A stretch of 64,000 nucleotides of DNA from Girardinichthys multiradiatus. Taxonomy: Eukaryota > Chordata > Actinopteri > Cyprinodontiformes > Goodeidae. The notes beneath the pieces were generated by a model. It made no database searches, was not told where the DNA came from, and saw only the letters and a program-made list of their open reading frames with translations. The DNA is taken from the NCBI RefSeq assembly GCF_021462225.1, contig NC_061804.1, positions 12,158,740 through 12,222,739 on the forward strand. Reading direction: 5' to 3'. Of this stretch, positions 1-11,164 are shown piece by piece. Position 1 is the stretch's first letter; each line of letters starts with the position of its first letter. A program made the position numbers and the translations under genes.

Positions 1-584
1 AGAAAGCGAAGACTAGAATAAATGCAAACAATAAGTGGAACAAAGTATAGTGGCAAACAATAACTACAAGCTAACCTATGGAAGAAACTGAAACAATAAA
101 AACAGGGGGGACTAATCTAGGGATAAGGTTGGGAAGAACTACAAACATAAAGGGAGACGAACACTGAGTAAAAAACTGAAGGGGAAACTAATGACAAGAG
201 GAGTAACAGGGAAAAGAAAGTAATAAACTAAAAGAGTGCAGCAATAACAAATAACCTAACCATTAACAAACACAGAGACACTAAACGGGAACTAAACTAG
301 AAAACCCAAAGAAGCAAAGAGAATTGTTCTAATAATAATAATAATAATAAGGGGAGATAACCATTCTTAGTAATAAATAAATGAGGAAGCAACTACCAAG
401 GGAACTATGGGCGAGGGGACAAAGAACTACTAAAACTAGGAGGCAGGAGAGAGAACAAAACTAACACCAGGAAACAGAAGGAAATAAACAAACATGACCA
501 CAAACCTGAAAGAAATAGAAACATCTAGCTGAAAAGTAAACAAATACAAAACCACAACAAAGTCCAAAATGGCAGATCCTAACA
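1..584 (-). mobile_element. Partial LTR of a long Gypsy-type family
   Basis: Read on the minus strand, the segment starts with TGTTAGGATCTGCC at base 584 and runs T-rich to the window edge, where it is cut off. It aligns by eye with the solo LTR at 5,635-6,590. Shared landmarks in the same order are a TTTTGGACTT block, a CTAGATGTTTCTATTT block, TTTTGTTCTCTCTC-like pyrimidine tracts and a run of ATT triplets (plus strand 331-350). The start TGTTA is the expected LTR end. The other LTR end, the target duplication and any internal region lie outside the window. Gypsy assignment rests on the related copy. Confidence 0.6.
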
Positions 585-984
585 GCTATAAGCTGATGGC
601 TAAGAACACGTTCTCTCCCACTTTATGAGTCAGCTGAAGATCATTTACCCAGAAAGGTTGTTAGTTTCCAATCTAGGAAATAATATTTCCTTAAATATAA
701 TTTTACTAAAGATGATGACTAATTAAACACCATTAAGACCTATTTATCCAGAAAGATTTGGTTCTTATTCAAAATATTTTCTTAAATATTTTAATATTTC
801 CTTAATAATATTTCTTTAAATATTATTTTAATAAATAAAGGCAGCTAATTAAACACCGTTGAGAATTAGTCATCCAGAAGGTTGGTTTTATTCAGCAGAT
901 CATTCTTTCAAATATTATTTTATTAAAATAATGTTTTATCTGATCTTGCATTGTGAACATTTACATTTCATTAACATTTAATTT
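585..984. other. AT-rich stretch without recognised feature
   Basis: No gene or known repeat seen. It contains short internal near-repeats of a TTAAATATTATTTTA-like motif (about 690-710, 785-835, 905-925), probably local AT-rich duplication. Confidence 0.4.
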
Positions 985-1049
985 CCCTTTGGGATTATTA
1001 AAGTAAATTTGAATTGAATTGAATTGAATTGAATTGAATTGAATTGAAT
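985..1049 (+). repeat. Retroposon 3' tail followed by (GAATT)n
   Basis: The phrase TTTCCCTTTGGGATTATTAAAGTA, split here as TTTCCCTTTGGGAT and TATTAAAGTA, is the usual 3' end of a fish LINE/SINE transcript. It is followed by about eight GAATT units (1,011-1,049). Only the tail is recognisable and the body was not identified. Confidence 0.5.
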
Positions 1050-1145
1050 GGTTGTTTGAAGGTATACCAATTATTGCCTAAGTTAGTTCCAAGACTAACT
1101 TAACTCCATTTCCAGATTCTTCAAAATAATCCTTGGTTCTCGAAC

Positions 1146-1424
1146 TGTTAGGATGGAATGAGTGATCAAGTCAAACCACAGTCAATCAAACAGAAATGAG
1201 ACAGAGACTCTTTCTACTTGCTGCGAGAGGATAACTGACACCAGCTGCAGTGTGAAGCTACAAAGGTGCAGATTCTTGTCAGGGTTTATTATACAGAAGA
1301 GTGAACAAACATTTTAGGTTACAAAAAGGGAGTGTGTATGACATTTAGAGACTCTCAGCAAGGGAGTAGATACAGAAGCAGTTGCATATAGACCAAAGTA
1401 ACAATTTCAGTACAGACTGTTCCA
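1146..1424 (-). mobile_element. Short solo LTR, retrovirus-like
   Basis: On the minus strand a 279-bp unit begins TGGAACAGTC (1,424) and ends ATCCTAACA (1,146), so it has TG...CA ends. It is flanked by the same 4 bp, gaac, at 1,142-1,145 and 1,425-1,428. Inside, on the minus strand, there is a polyadenylation signal AATAAA (plus-strand tttatt near 1,285-1,290) in a TATAATAAACCC context, as expected between R and U5. No internal genes accompany it, so it would be a solo LTR. A 4-bp match can occur by chance, so the call is moderate. Confidence 0.45.
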
Positions 1425-1454
1425 GAACACTGAGTCACATCTGCATGTGAGTGA

Positions 1455-1481
1455 TAATATATATATATATATATATATATA
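1455..1481. repeat. (TA)n microsatellite
   Basis: Uninterrupted alternating T and A for about 26 bases directly after GTGATAA. It lies just beyond the 1,146-1,424 LTR-like unit. Confidence 0.9.
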
Positions 1482-1564
1482 CATTCAACCTAACTCACAC
1501 ATAAACATTGCATGGTAATGTTGCATCACTCTTTTTGGTCATGATTTTAATCATCTTTAATCAA

Positions 1565-1890
1565 CTTGTTTATATTGTACGTAGCCCATTAATCTTCCGT
1601 ATTCTTTAATTCTGCTTGGTAGTTTAGTTGGATTGTTTTAGCATAGTAAAGAGTTTGTTGATTGAAATATGTTTGACTTTGAGTTGACTTATTTTTGTTA
1701 ATAAATTCTTGTATTTTAAGAAATTGTGTGAATTTATTCCATATATGTGCAGAGTTTATGCTGTTCAATAATGTCAGAGCTCGTCTCACACCTTTCTATT
1801 TTGTCCTAATACCATCGCCTTACTGGGCTGGTATTCACAGGACAACCCTTAACAGACCCAAATATTATTTGATAAAATATTAAAGTATTA
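1565..1890 (-). repeat. Dispersed repeat family X, copy A (inverted)
   Basis: The reverse complement resembles the segments at 27,130-27,720 and 37,690-38,360. Shared blocks are GTCCTGTGAATNCCAG, AAGAATTTATTAACAAAAAT, CAACAAACTCTTTACTA and CAACTAAACTAC. Copy A is the shortest of the three. No coding capacity is visible. Element class is unknown. Confidence 0.5.
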
Positions 1891-3420
1891 ATATTACATG
1901 ATATATTCATATTCATAATCACAACAACATCTTGGTTTTATTTCTTTATTTCTCTTTGGGAAAACTTGCTGTTTTTTAAATGTGCTTTATAAATAAATTG
2001 TCATATCCACGGTGGTTTGTGTGCAGGCTGCATGTTTGTGTGTTGTGTTCTCTCTGTGCAGGGTGTGACTGGCAGGTGCTGCTGCACAGGTGTTGCTCGA
2101 GAGCAATCAGCTGTGCTTCTTATGGAATGGAAACCCAGAGGGAGGCATCAGCTCGTTTTCTCACTTGGTGTGGTAACAGCAAGACCTCTGCTTCTCTGCA
2201 GTGCTGCTTCTAAGCAGTTACTCTGATCTCCTTGTTTTTCTCCCCCTGCCTTGCAGATCACCCTTCGCTAAAGGAAGTCGTGGAAACTTTCTGGTCTCCG
2301 TTTTCACTCGTATCATGTTCGGAGGAGTTTGGGAACTCCAGCCTCGACACCTCAGCCCTGAGCCTCCTCTTTGCTTCCAACTCCAAGCCCAACTTCTCAG
2401 GAGCCATCTGAGAACCACCCATCAACCTGCAAGTCCACCCTCCAATGTTTAACTCTCCAACCATAGTGGAGTTTCCTGGAAGAGAAGAAACAAAGCACTT
2501 AATCTTCCGAAAACTGTTCACAGCCTGTCAGCCTCAAGCCACCATGGAGAAGGACTTATTTCTCCCCCGGTCTTTCCAAGAACTCAACCCCTAGAGACCC
2601 CGCGTTTGTCCGCCAGATCCAGTCCTGGTTCCAGTCCAACCTTTATCTGTGTTTCTAAATTAACTGTAAAACGTTGTCTTTGTCCTCGTGGTTGTGTACC
2701 TCAGAGTCTAAGAAAACCCCATTATGACATAAATTGGACTTGAGTTGGAAACATCTGCAGGAGGAAGGATGTTCAAACTTCCACTCAGCACTCCATTAAA
2801 GGTACAAATGAATACCGCACTCTGTGAACAACAGCAGACCCTCGGTGTCTGCTGGACAACCGTCAAGTCAGCAGTCTTTCCCATGATTGTGTCAGCCATG
2901 TCATCAAAACTTTTTGTATTAAAACGTATTTCTTTATTGTTCTGTTTTAATATTCAAATGGTTTCTGTGTGTGAAATAAATTGATATAATCTCCATAATG
3001 TAAATTAGAGTTTGATTTTCTGAATTAATTTATATTTTTGATTAAATTTTAAGTAACCGAGATGCACCTTCGGGTTTTAGTTTTGCAGTTTCTCCAATTG
3101 TGTTCCTCCTGCGCTCACACCAAGTTTAAAAATCAACTGAAAGCTTTTCTGTTCAGAGGGATTATGCTGCAAGATGCCCACAAGAATGAACCAAAAAATA
3201 AAATCATTTTGTGGTTATAAAAAATTTGTTTGAATAAAAGAGGATTTGGGAAGATGACTTTCAGAAGTGTAAATTCAGTGTAGCAAGATATTCCAGATCA
3301 TTTAATTTGCTTCAAGCTGCAGAGATTAAATGATACTTTAGGTTTCTTGGAGTCTGGAAGGATGGATCTGATTTGCATTCCTGTGAGCATGTTTCTGGTT
3401 CTGACTCCATGCTACAGCCC
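1891..3420. other. No gene; degenerate LTR-like GC-richer part
   Basis: From about 2,060 to 2,720 the base composition shifts to GC-richer, with blocks that look like a worn Gypsy-type LTR (a cagctg-rich 5' part, then a CCACC/CTCC-rich part and a TTAACTGTAAAACG block). I could not fix ends or a target duplication. From 2,730 to 3,420 I see nothing specific. The reading frames here are short and lack family signatures. Confidence 0.3.
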
Positions 3421-3464
3421 CACACGCAAACACACACACACAAGTGTGTGTGTGTTTGCGTGTG
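3421..3464. repeat. Perfect palindrome with 21-bp arms
   Basis: The left arm CACACGCAAACACACACACAC (3,421-3,441, given here as CACACGCAAA plus CACACACACAC) is exactly complementary to 3,444-3,464, leaving only two bases (aa) at the centre. It mixes alternating purine-pyrimidine steps with dyad symmetry, so both cruciform and Z-form structure are conceivable. Confidence 0.85.
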
Positions 3465-3738
3465 TTGCCTCGTTTATATTGCTTATTCAGGACCTTGTCA
3501 GGTATATTCATCAACCTTCTGAAAACCGAAGGGCCTTAAAGGAACCAAAGCTTGGGCCCAATGCAGCAGACTCCCACATTTAGGGTTGGAAGTTAGGGTT
3601 ATGGTGTGGATTTAGTTTTAGTTAAGGATAGGAGTAGGAATATACTGGTGTCTAGGGGAAGTGTTGGCTTAGGTAAAAATGTAGTTACTGAAATGAATGG
3701 AAGTCAATCCAAAGTCCTTATAAGAGTGGAAAATACAA

Positions 3739-3739
<1 letters not shown>

Positions 3740-3792
<53 letters not shown>

Positions 3793-3821
3793 GTGTGTGT
3801 GTGCGTGTGCGCGCGTGTGTG

Positions 3822-3856
<35 letters not shown>

Positions 3857-3893
3857 GCGTGTGTGTGTGTGTGTGTGTGCGTGTGTGTGTGTG

Positions 3894-3968
<75 letters not shown>

Positions 3969-4011
3969 GTGCGCGTGTGTGTGCGCGCGTGTGTGTGTGT
4001 GTGTGTGTGTG
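3740..4011. repeat. Long (GT)n microsatellite with GC steps
   Basis: About 270 bases of almost pure GT dinucleotides with scattered CG or GC variants (for example near 3,787, 3,803-3,813, 3,963-3,990) and one TT. Open frames run through it on both strands (Cys-Val on plus, His-Thr on minus). They are artefacts of the repeat. Confidence 0.95.
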
Positions 4012-4619
4012 GTGAGCTGCCTTTTTGCAAATCCTTCAGTGTGATCTTCCTTCTTCTTCCCAGCCAGAACCAATCGATTCTCCTCAGGCTGGTGGGCCGG
4101 GAACCAGCGCTTTCTGTCAGAGCCGTGAATGAGCCGGTGGGTGGATGGATTACTCCATTGTAGCAAAGGGGCACGCAGCTAGAGATTTCACGTTATATTA
4201 AATTAAAACCTGTAATTACAGAAACAATGGCCTGGAAATTGTGCAACCCTATTTCATTTTAATGATTGATTTGATTTTCACTGAAATCAGACAATGGAGC
4301 AGCAGTGAAAGGGACCATGGGAAATTATTAACTATCCTTGTACAGTGTGACCCTTGTCTTGTGGAGAAAATTTGAAATGTATTTCTTCTCATTCTAAATG
4401 AAGTAACAGCACCACTGAACTGCGTCCTGTTGGTGTCCATCAGCTCAAATACAAATATTCCTGTTAGGTTGTTGTTTAAGATTGGTTTGGAGACTTTTTG
4501 ATCTCCTCTTTATGAGATGTTGAACTCACGCTTTGCCCACATTCAGTGGTCAAAATCACTTTTTGTCCATGTGATATTTACCCTTTGCAGATGTCTTCTG
4601 TTTTTTTGTCCCACTTAAA
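4012..4619. other. No recognised feature
   Basis: Unique-looking sequence after the GT tract. I see no exon, repeat family or RNA gene. Confidence 0.4.
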
Positions 4620-5090
4620 TGTTTCAGATCATTGAATAAATAATAATACCAGACAAAGATAACCAGAGTGAATATAAAAAGTGGTTTCTCATATGATGAT
4701 TTCATTTATTCAGGTAAAAACATCCATGAGAGAAGATAAACCTTCCCCATGTTTAACAAAAATCATCTGTGATCAACCACATTTTGTTTGGTTCACTTTT
4801 AATAACCATACCCAAGCCTAAAACCCAGAAATCACTTCAACAGAACCTGACAGACAACATGAAGTAGGCTAAAGGAACTCACAAAGCAACACTTGATGCC
4901 CCAATCTATAGAAATACCAGAACAGATGAGAAACAAGGTTTCCACCCAGCTGTTAAGCTGTAGGTGAGAAGGTGGGGAGCAGACAATAGAGAGCTGGAGG
5001 AGGGGTCGGGTCGGGCACAGGGGGCGGTTTGGGTTGGACGCAGGTTGACAAGGGCACAGATGGGTACCAAACAACTTTTTTTATTGATCA
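4620..5090 (+). mobile_element. Tc1-like transposon remnant, 5' portion
   Basis: The piece follows the left end of a common fish Tc1 family: GATCATTGAATAAATAAT, then GACAAAGATAACCAGAG, ATGATGATTTCATTTATTCAGG, split here as ATGATGATTTCA and TTTATTCAGG, then ACAGACAACATGAAG and CAACAGATGAGAAACAAGG. The same order of blocks occurs at 52,490-52,816. The transposase is reduced to its first part with stops. Not functional. Confidence 0.6.
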
Positions 5091-5634
5091 AACAGAAAAT
5101 TACCAGGATATGATCTCACACAAGTTTCTTTTTTTATTCTAACATAATTTTATAGTCTTGTACATTGAAAACATCAATTGAAGCTTTATTATTTGAACAA
5201 ATCAGTTGCTGATGCATCGTTCCTCTGTGCTACAATCTGCTGCATCACCTGTTGATTTGGAAACACTGCTTTACTCCTCCAGTCAGATGTTGTTCGTAAA
5301 GTTCTGAGAAACTCCTCGTCAGGTCTGGACCTGGACTTCTTCGCAAACTCTCCAGGGTCCCTTTATATTGTGGTCCACTTGGATCCCTTTGACACAAAAA
5401 AGATATTTTTCCTATTAAATCCATGATTAACTTCAGTGCTTCAGAAACAACTATTCGTGAATTCTCTGAAAGCCTAAACTTTTAAATGTCAGTTTTATCA
5501 TTTAAAGTCTCTCCATCTTCTATAGAAGAAATACTATAAAAAGTTGTTTTATGTCCAATTCATGCAAAACAGTAGGTTGACAAGACAAGAAAAAATCTTC
5601 ACCTATCGGGAAACAATAAAACATGAACATTTAA
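5091..5634. other. No recognised feature
   Basis: No coding signature or known repeat seen. The last five bases (tttaa, 5,630-5,634) are the left copy of the target duplication of the next LTR. Confidence 0.4.
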
Positions 5635-6590
5635 TGTCAGAGTGTGACATTTTTGGACTTCGTTTTATAGTCTCTTGTGATGGTTTATTTTTGTCTAGAT
5701 GTTTCTATTTTGGTTTTTGTATCAGGTTTATTAGTTTGTTTTGCTCCCTTTACTGCCTCCTGGTGTTTTATTGTTTTCCTCCCTTAAGTTTCTTTATGCT
5801 TGTCTCCTTTTTACTTTGTATGGTTCTATTATTATCATTATTATTATGGTTCTTTGTTCTCCCTGGATTCTTTTAGTTTAGTTTCTCATTTAGTATTTCT
5901 GTTAGGTATTTGTTCTCTCTCCCTCTCTCTCTCGGTTTAGTCCTCAGCTTTGTTTCTATAATTTCAGCCTTCCTTTTTAGGTAAGCTCTAGTTATTGTTT
6001 ACGTTTATTCCAGTCCTCGTTTCCTCCTTTCCATTCTCAGTTTGTTCCCTTAGCATTTATTTAGGTTTGTTTACTTTTGTAGTCTGGGTTCCCTTATGGT
6101 TTCTATTTTGTTTAGGCCTTAGGTTGCTGTTCTTCTTCTTCTTCTGTTCCCTCCAGTTTCTCTGTTTCCTTTAGTTCTTGGTTATTCTGGATTTCTTATG
6201 CTTTTGGTTATTTTATCTATAGTTTTGCTTAGGTCTATGTTTCTCTTTATTGTATATTAGTTCCACCTGTCCCTTCGACCTCCCTGCGTCCTTGTCACAC
6301 CTGTTCCCTGTTTCTTTGATTACTTACCCTTTGTTATCCCTCGGTATATTAGTTGGTCTAGTTCCTTTGTTCAGTGCTGGTTTTGTTGCGTCACTTTCCC
6401 TGCACCAAGTTCCCTTCGTTTCTCGTGCTCTGTTAGTCCTGGACTTCTGTTAACTCTCTGATACACCCTGCCTGCCTGCCTTCTGTTTTGCCAGAGTTTG
6501 GACTTAAATAAATCATCGTTTTTGCTCAGCATGCCGTCTCCTCGCCTGCATCTGTACCTTGGTCTGCAACAAAAACCTCAACATATGACA
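5635..6590 (+). mobile_element. Complete solo LTR, Gypsy-type, 956 bp
   Basis: Starts TGTCAGAGTGTGACA and ends CATATGACA, so the termini TGTCA/TGACA are inverted repeats. It is flanked by a perfect 5-bp duplication, tttaa (5,630-5,634 and 6,591-6,595). A polyadenylation signal AATAAA lies at 6,507-6,512 in the last tenth. The U3-like part is strikingly T-rich on the plus strand. No gag or pol follows, so this is a recombination product left after loss of the internal region. The partial copy at 1-584 is the same family in the opposite orientation. Hydrophobic open frames inside it (for example 5,544-5,876) are by-products of the T-rich bias. Confidence 0.8.
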
Positions 6591-6884
6591 TTTAAGGGGC
6601 GTTTCAACACCAAGCAAAAAAAACAAAATTTTAAAAATATTTTAAACAGCAAAAGTAGTGTTTTCAAAAAAATGCATTTTGAATGGGACTCTGTATTTCC
6701 TGGTTTGTGTTGAAGAAAAAACTACTGTCAAAATACAAAAACAGGTGCAAATAGTTTCCATCTCCTGGACTGTTTTTGCAGGATTGTTCCTGTTTGTATT
6801 TAGTGCAAACTGCTTTGTGAATACAGTGCAGAAAAAAAGCAAATAGTGGGAACAAAATAGCAGCAAAACATGAAGGAGAGCATT

Positions 6885-8034
6885 GCATTGTAAATTCCCC
6901 TGCCAAGGGGCAGCAGCCTAAGCAAAGAGAACCAGACTTCTCACCAGCCACTTGGGCCAGCTTCTTCGGGGAAATCCCAAGGCGTTCCCAGGCCAGCCGA
7001 GAAACATAGTCCCTCCAGCATGACCTGGGTCTTCCTCTGGGCCTCACCCGATGGGACGTACCCAGAACACCTCACCAGGGAGGCGTCCAGGAGGCATCCT
7101 AACCAGATGTCCGGGCCACCTCAACTGGCTCCTCTCGACGGGGAGAAGCAGTGGCTCTACTCTGAGACCCTCCCGGATGACCAAGCTTCTCACCCTATCT
7201 CTAAGGGAGAGCCTGGACACCCTGCGGAGGCTCATATCCGCTTGTATCGGTGATCTCGTTCTTTCAGTCATGACCCAAAGCTCATGACAATAAGTGGTAG
7301 GAATGTAGATCAACCAGTAAATCGAAAGCTTTGCTTTTTGACTCAGCTCTCTCTTCTCCACAACAGACTGGTACAGCGCCCGCATCACTGCTGATGCAAA
7401 ACTGATCCGTCCATTGATCTCCTGCTCCATTTTTCTTCTCTTTCATGAACAAGACCCCAAGATACTTGAACTCCTCCACTTGAGGCAGGAACTCCCCCTG
7501 ACCCGGAGAAGGCACTCTACCCTTTTCTAGCTCGACAAAGGCCTTGGACTTGGCGGCACTGATTCTCATCCCGGCCACTTCACACTCTGCTGCGAGCTGC
7601 TCCAGTGAGAGCTGTAGATCACGAGCTGATGAAGCCAATAGGACCACATCATCCGCAAAAAGCAGAGACGCAATCCTACAGCCACCAAAACGGATTCCCT
7701 CAACACCTTGGCTGCATCTAGAAATTCTGTCCATAAAAGTTATGAACAGAATCGGTGACAAAGGGCAACCTTGGCGGAGTCCAAACCTCACCGGAAGCGT
7801 GTCCGACTTACTGCTGGCAATGCGGACCAAGCTCTGACACCAGTCGTACAGGGACCTAACAGCCCATATCAAGGGCCCAGGTACCCCATACTCCCGGAGT
7901 ACCCCCCACAGGATTCCCCGAGGGACACGGTCGAACGCCTTCTCCAAGTCCACAAAGCAAATGTAGACTGGTTGGGCGAACTCCCATGCACCCTCCAGGA
8001 CCCTGCTGAAGACCCTCAGAAGAAGCATCTAGAG
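6885..8034 (-). mobile_element. Rex3-like (RTE clade) LINE, 5'-truncated
   Basis: The minus strand encodes the C-terminal half of an RTE-type reverse transcriptase. The frame at 8,028-7,282 contains VDLEKAFDRVPR (finger/palm), GLRQGCPLSPILF and the catalytic box FADDVVLLASS (about 7,660-7,630). After a frame change near 7,430 it continues with LRDRVRSLVIREGLRVEPLL, split here as LRDRVRSLVI and REGLRVEPLL, then GHLVRMPPGRLPGEVF. A second change near 7,050 leads to RPRGRPRSCWRDYVSRLAW. The phrase CGGTGACAAAGGGCAACC (7,753-7,770) matches, from memory, the conserved Rex3 primer site. At least two frameshifts and a missing 5' half mean it is dead. Confidence 0.88.
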
Positions 8035-8829
8035 TAATGTTGTAGTTTAATTATGGAAATTAAAAGCATCCGGTGCTCAAAGCAGCAAACTAAAAGGAAA
8101 ATGGGATTCAGACCCTGGTTAAATAAGAGAGACATATGCTGCACAGCGTTATTGTCATCATGTTGGACTTATTGGAAAAAGTTTATTACGAGAGGCTGGT
8201 CCATCGTGTCCTCAGAGAAAAATCTGTGAAAAACACTTAAAATAAGAAGGCTGTGAAGGAAGTTTGACTTTCACACAAAAAACAGGAAACGCAGACTAAG
8301 AAAAACAGACTGAGGCTTGCTGTTGGGTCTTGTCTTTGGGCAGCTCTTGTCTACTCATCATTTACTTGAAACTGAAAAGAAGAGATGCCGAGAACTGAAA
8401 GAGAGTATCATAACGTGATTGCAATAGGACCCAAGAGTAGATGGAACCAGAGGTGAAGTTTAGAAGTTTAGAAGAATGTTTAATAAATCACTTGCAGACT
8501 TACAACTTAACACTGGAAACAGGACTCACAATGGGAAACAACAGGCACATGAGAAGGAGCAACAGACAAGGAGCAGGTAAGCCGAGACCAATGAGGGCTG
8601 AGTGGACTGAGGGAGAGAGGTAAATGATATTTATATCAGAAATATCTAAATATAAACACAAGAATAAACTAAGAAATAAGTATATTATAGACAACGAAAA
8701 ATCAGAGATAAATAAAATTAAACTCAAACACCACAGGATCATGACAGAGAGTTCATCCATCCATAGTCCAGACGTGTTTTTGCTTGGTGTGATCAGAAAC
8801 ATCAGCATTCATCGGTTTGCAGAATTAAA
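8035..8829. other. No recognised gene
   Basis: A possible worn LTR-like segment (AATAAATCACTTGCAG near 8,480) could not be delimited. Otherwise nothing specific. Confidence 0.3.
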
Positions 8830-9080
8830 TTCTTTTTTAAAACATGTCGACATGCAGGATGTCCATACAGTCCAGTTCGACCCAAATTATTATCCATTAC
8901 AGTGAAATTCACTTTGTCACACGGTGCTTGTTGGTAAAAGGTGATCAACCAGTCAGCTGTTTCCCTCCCGAGCAAGCATATGGTGACAGTGCAGTTAAAA
9001 CTCCTTTTTAACAAGAAGAAACTTCCAGCAGAACCAGAACCAGACTCTGTACGAGGGGCCATCTGTAGCAACCAGATGGG
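8830..9080 (-). mobile_element. L2 LINE 3' untranslated fragment
   Basis: On the minus strand the blocks TCTGGTTCTGGTTCTGCTGGA, split here as TCTGGTTCTGG and TTCTGCTGGA, then AGTTTCTTCTTGTTAAAAAG and AGTTTTAACTGCACTGTCACC, split as AGTTTTAACTG and CACTGTCACC, follow the 3' region seen in the longer L2 copy at 43,080-43,170. The fragment lacks the reverse transcriptase. Confidence 0.6.
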
Positions 9081-10289
9081 TGTTGAGATAACAGGGTGGA
9101 GGAAAAACTTAAATGCACTCGGTCAGGTGTACTTTCTGTTGAAAGCAAAACAATGTAGAACAAGCAACAGCAGCAACAGATACAAATAAGACAGCCCAGA
9201 AATAATGAAACACCCTGTGAATAATGGCTGCCATGTGAAAATCCCAGTAAAACTCATTCCTGCTGCTTGGGTCAAACCCTGCAACACAGTAACACACACA
9301 CCAGCAGAGCCCATCCCTTCCAGTCTCATTCACACACCTCAGATAACATCCTCTGAACTGAATCTACAGCCAAAATTGGAAACATCACTGAAGCATAGAG
9401 AAATACCTATTTGAAAACATGAAGGTCTTATTCTGATAAGGGATCTTCTGCATGCATCCCTCCTGATCTCTCAGTAATTTAGTGCCGTTCCATTTCTCCC
9501 TCTGGGCCTCATGAAAAAAGAGCTGCATGTGAAACCTTCTGTTCAGACGTAAAGGAAGATTTAGAGTCCATTCAGGGGGTTAAACATTTAAATCTATTTA
9601 GTTTTTCTTCAGAAGTTCATTATATTCACGCTACTTCAAACTGCTGCAACAACAAATCGGATTGTAAATGTTTGATATAACATATTCAAGCTTGTTTTCC
9701 AGATTTAAAGCAGACAAAGGTGTTTCTTTCAATATGCTTTTAATTATTCTGGTTATAAAAATCAGAAGATCTCAAAAAGGGAGTTTTTCTCTGACCTAGA
9801 CCTTCTAATTTTAATGTAGTTTTGAAAACTAGTTTTTCAGGCATTCTGGGTGTCTGACATTTTTCATTTGTACGTTTTCTTTATTTTTTCCTCATTCTGA
9901 CCACAGTATTTACAGCAATAACCAGTATTAACAACGATTATAGCTGTCAATAGTGACTGACTTTAAAATCTGAGCAATAATGTAACTTTTCACTAAAAGA
10001 AAAATGTGACAATAAGGCTTCTTCCAGGAGTGAGTGAATAATACAGCAGTTCTTCATTATTGTGGTATTAAAGGCCAATTCTTGCCAGAGCCAGAAAACC
10101 TTGAAATCTTGGAAATGTGAAGCAGAAAAAATAATATTCGACCTTGAAGTTAGGTTTTACACCTCAAAGTAATTTTGAATCATTTTCTGACATAAATGAG
10201 ATATTTGAGTCATTCCCTTAAACCCGTTATGGTGTTAATATGACACCATATATATGATAAGGCATCTGTAACGGCACTGTCTCAAAGAC
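9081..10289. other. No recognised feature
   Basis: AT-rich, unique-looking sequence without gene, RNA or clear repeat signatures. Confidence 0.4.
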
Positions 10290-10460
10290 AAGGGCATATG
10301 GGTAAAACGGGCTGGGGACAAATGCATGCCACACTTTTCAGATTGTTACTTGTAAAATAGATCAAAAGTACCATGTTGTATTGGTCGGTCACATAAAATG
10401 TCTATAAAATACATTAATAAATTACATAAAATACTAAGTTCAAGGCGTTTTGCAACGCTC
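10290..10460 (+). mobile_element. Tc1-like element, right terminus
   Basis: Contains AATGCATGCCACACTTTTCAG followed by the block CACATAAAATGTCTATAAAATAC, split here as CACATAAAATG and TCTATAAAATAC. This is the right end of the Tc1 family whose left end appears at 11,165. Bases 10,319-10,344 are a perfect reverse complement of 11,261-11,286, which is the shared terminal inverted repeat. The body of this copy is missing. Confidence 0.55.
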
Positions 10461-11164
10461 TGTCTAAGGAAACTGGAATAAAAAAAATTTATAGTTCTAT
10501 CGTAAAATATGAATTTCTTTGCATCATTTCACAGCGAAGAAATAGTCAGATTAGAACTTTCTGTGTGAATTAAATATAGATTAAATTTTAATTTAGTCTT
10601 TATATGAATTAAATTCAAAGCAGTGACCCACATGTTTAATTTTTCAGTGATCTACCAACATTCATAGCTTATTATGTCTATATGGCTAAAATAAAGAGAA
10701 GGAAAGAGAGAATGAAGGGTAAAAATGATAAGAGAGGAGTACAGAGGGGTTTGCCGCAGGGCGAGAACATCAGTCATCTGCTGAAAACCTGAACTTCATC
10801 CAGCACATAGATAGTGAAAGCAGGTTCCTCAGATTGCCTCTCTCATGTGATCACTTAGCGATCCTGCATATTGAATCAGTCGGTGGAATAATAAGGCCTA
10901 TCTCACATAAATTAGTGAGACGTGCTGAAATCCCCACAGGGTTGATCACACTGAATATTAAAACAAATTCACAAGGTTATATAGAGAGAGATGCAGAACA
11001 AGAGGAGAGGTGAAGAAGGACAAACAATGTTCTTCAACAGAGAGGAGACATGTCACCATGTTTGTTTAGCCTACAGCTGAGAACAGAGTAAATAAGGGCT
11101 GCCTGGTGAATCACATCTTTCACCTTCAGCAAACATTCAACACCTGGTTGTTACCAAGTGCACA
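10461..11164. other. No recognised feature
   Basis: Spacer between two Tc1 termini. No gene or repeat signature seen. Confidence 0.35.

Noticed and set aside
3606..4174. Long open frames on both strands encoding Cys-Val or His-Thr repeats
   Set aside because: They are read through a (GT)n microsatellite. All frames are open because the repeat has no stops; no start context or family signature.
5544..5876. Hydrophobic 110-codon frame, membrane-protein-like
   Set aside because: It lies across the start of a T-rich LTR; TTT/CTT/GTT codons alone make it look like a membrane protein.
7544..8037. Plus-strand frames in the Rex3 region
   Set aside because: Antisense shadows of the minus-strand reverse transcriptase.
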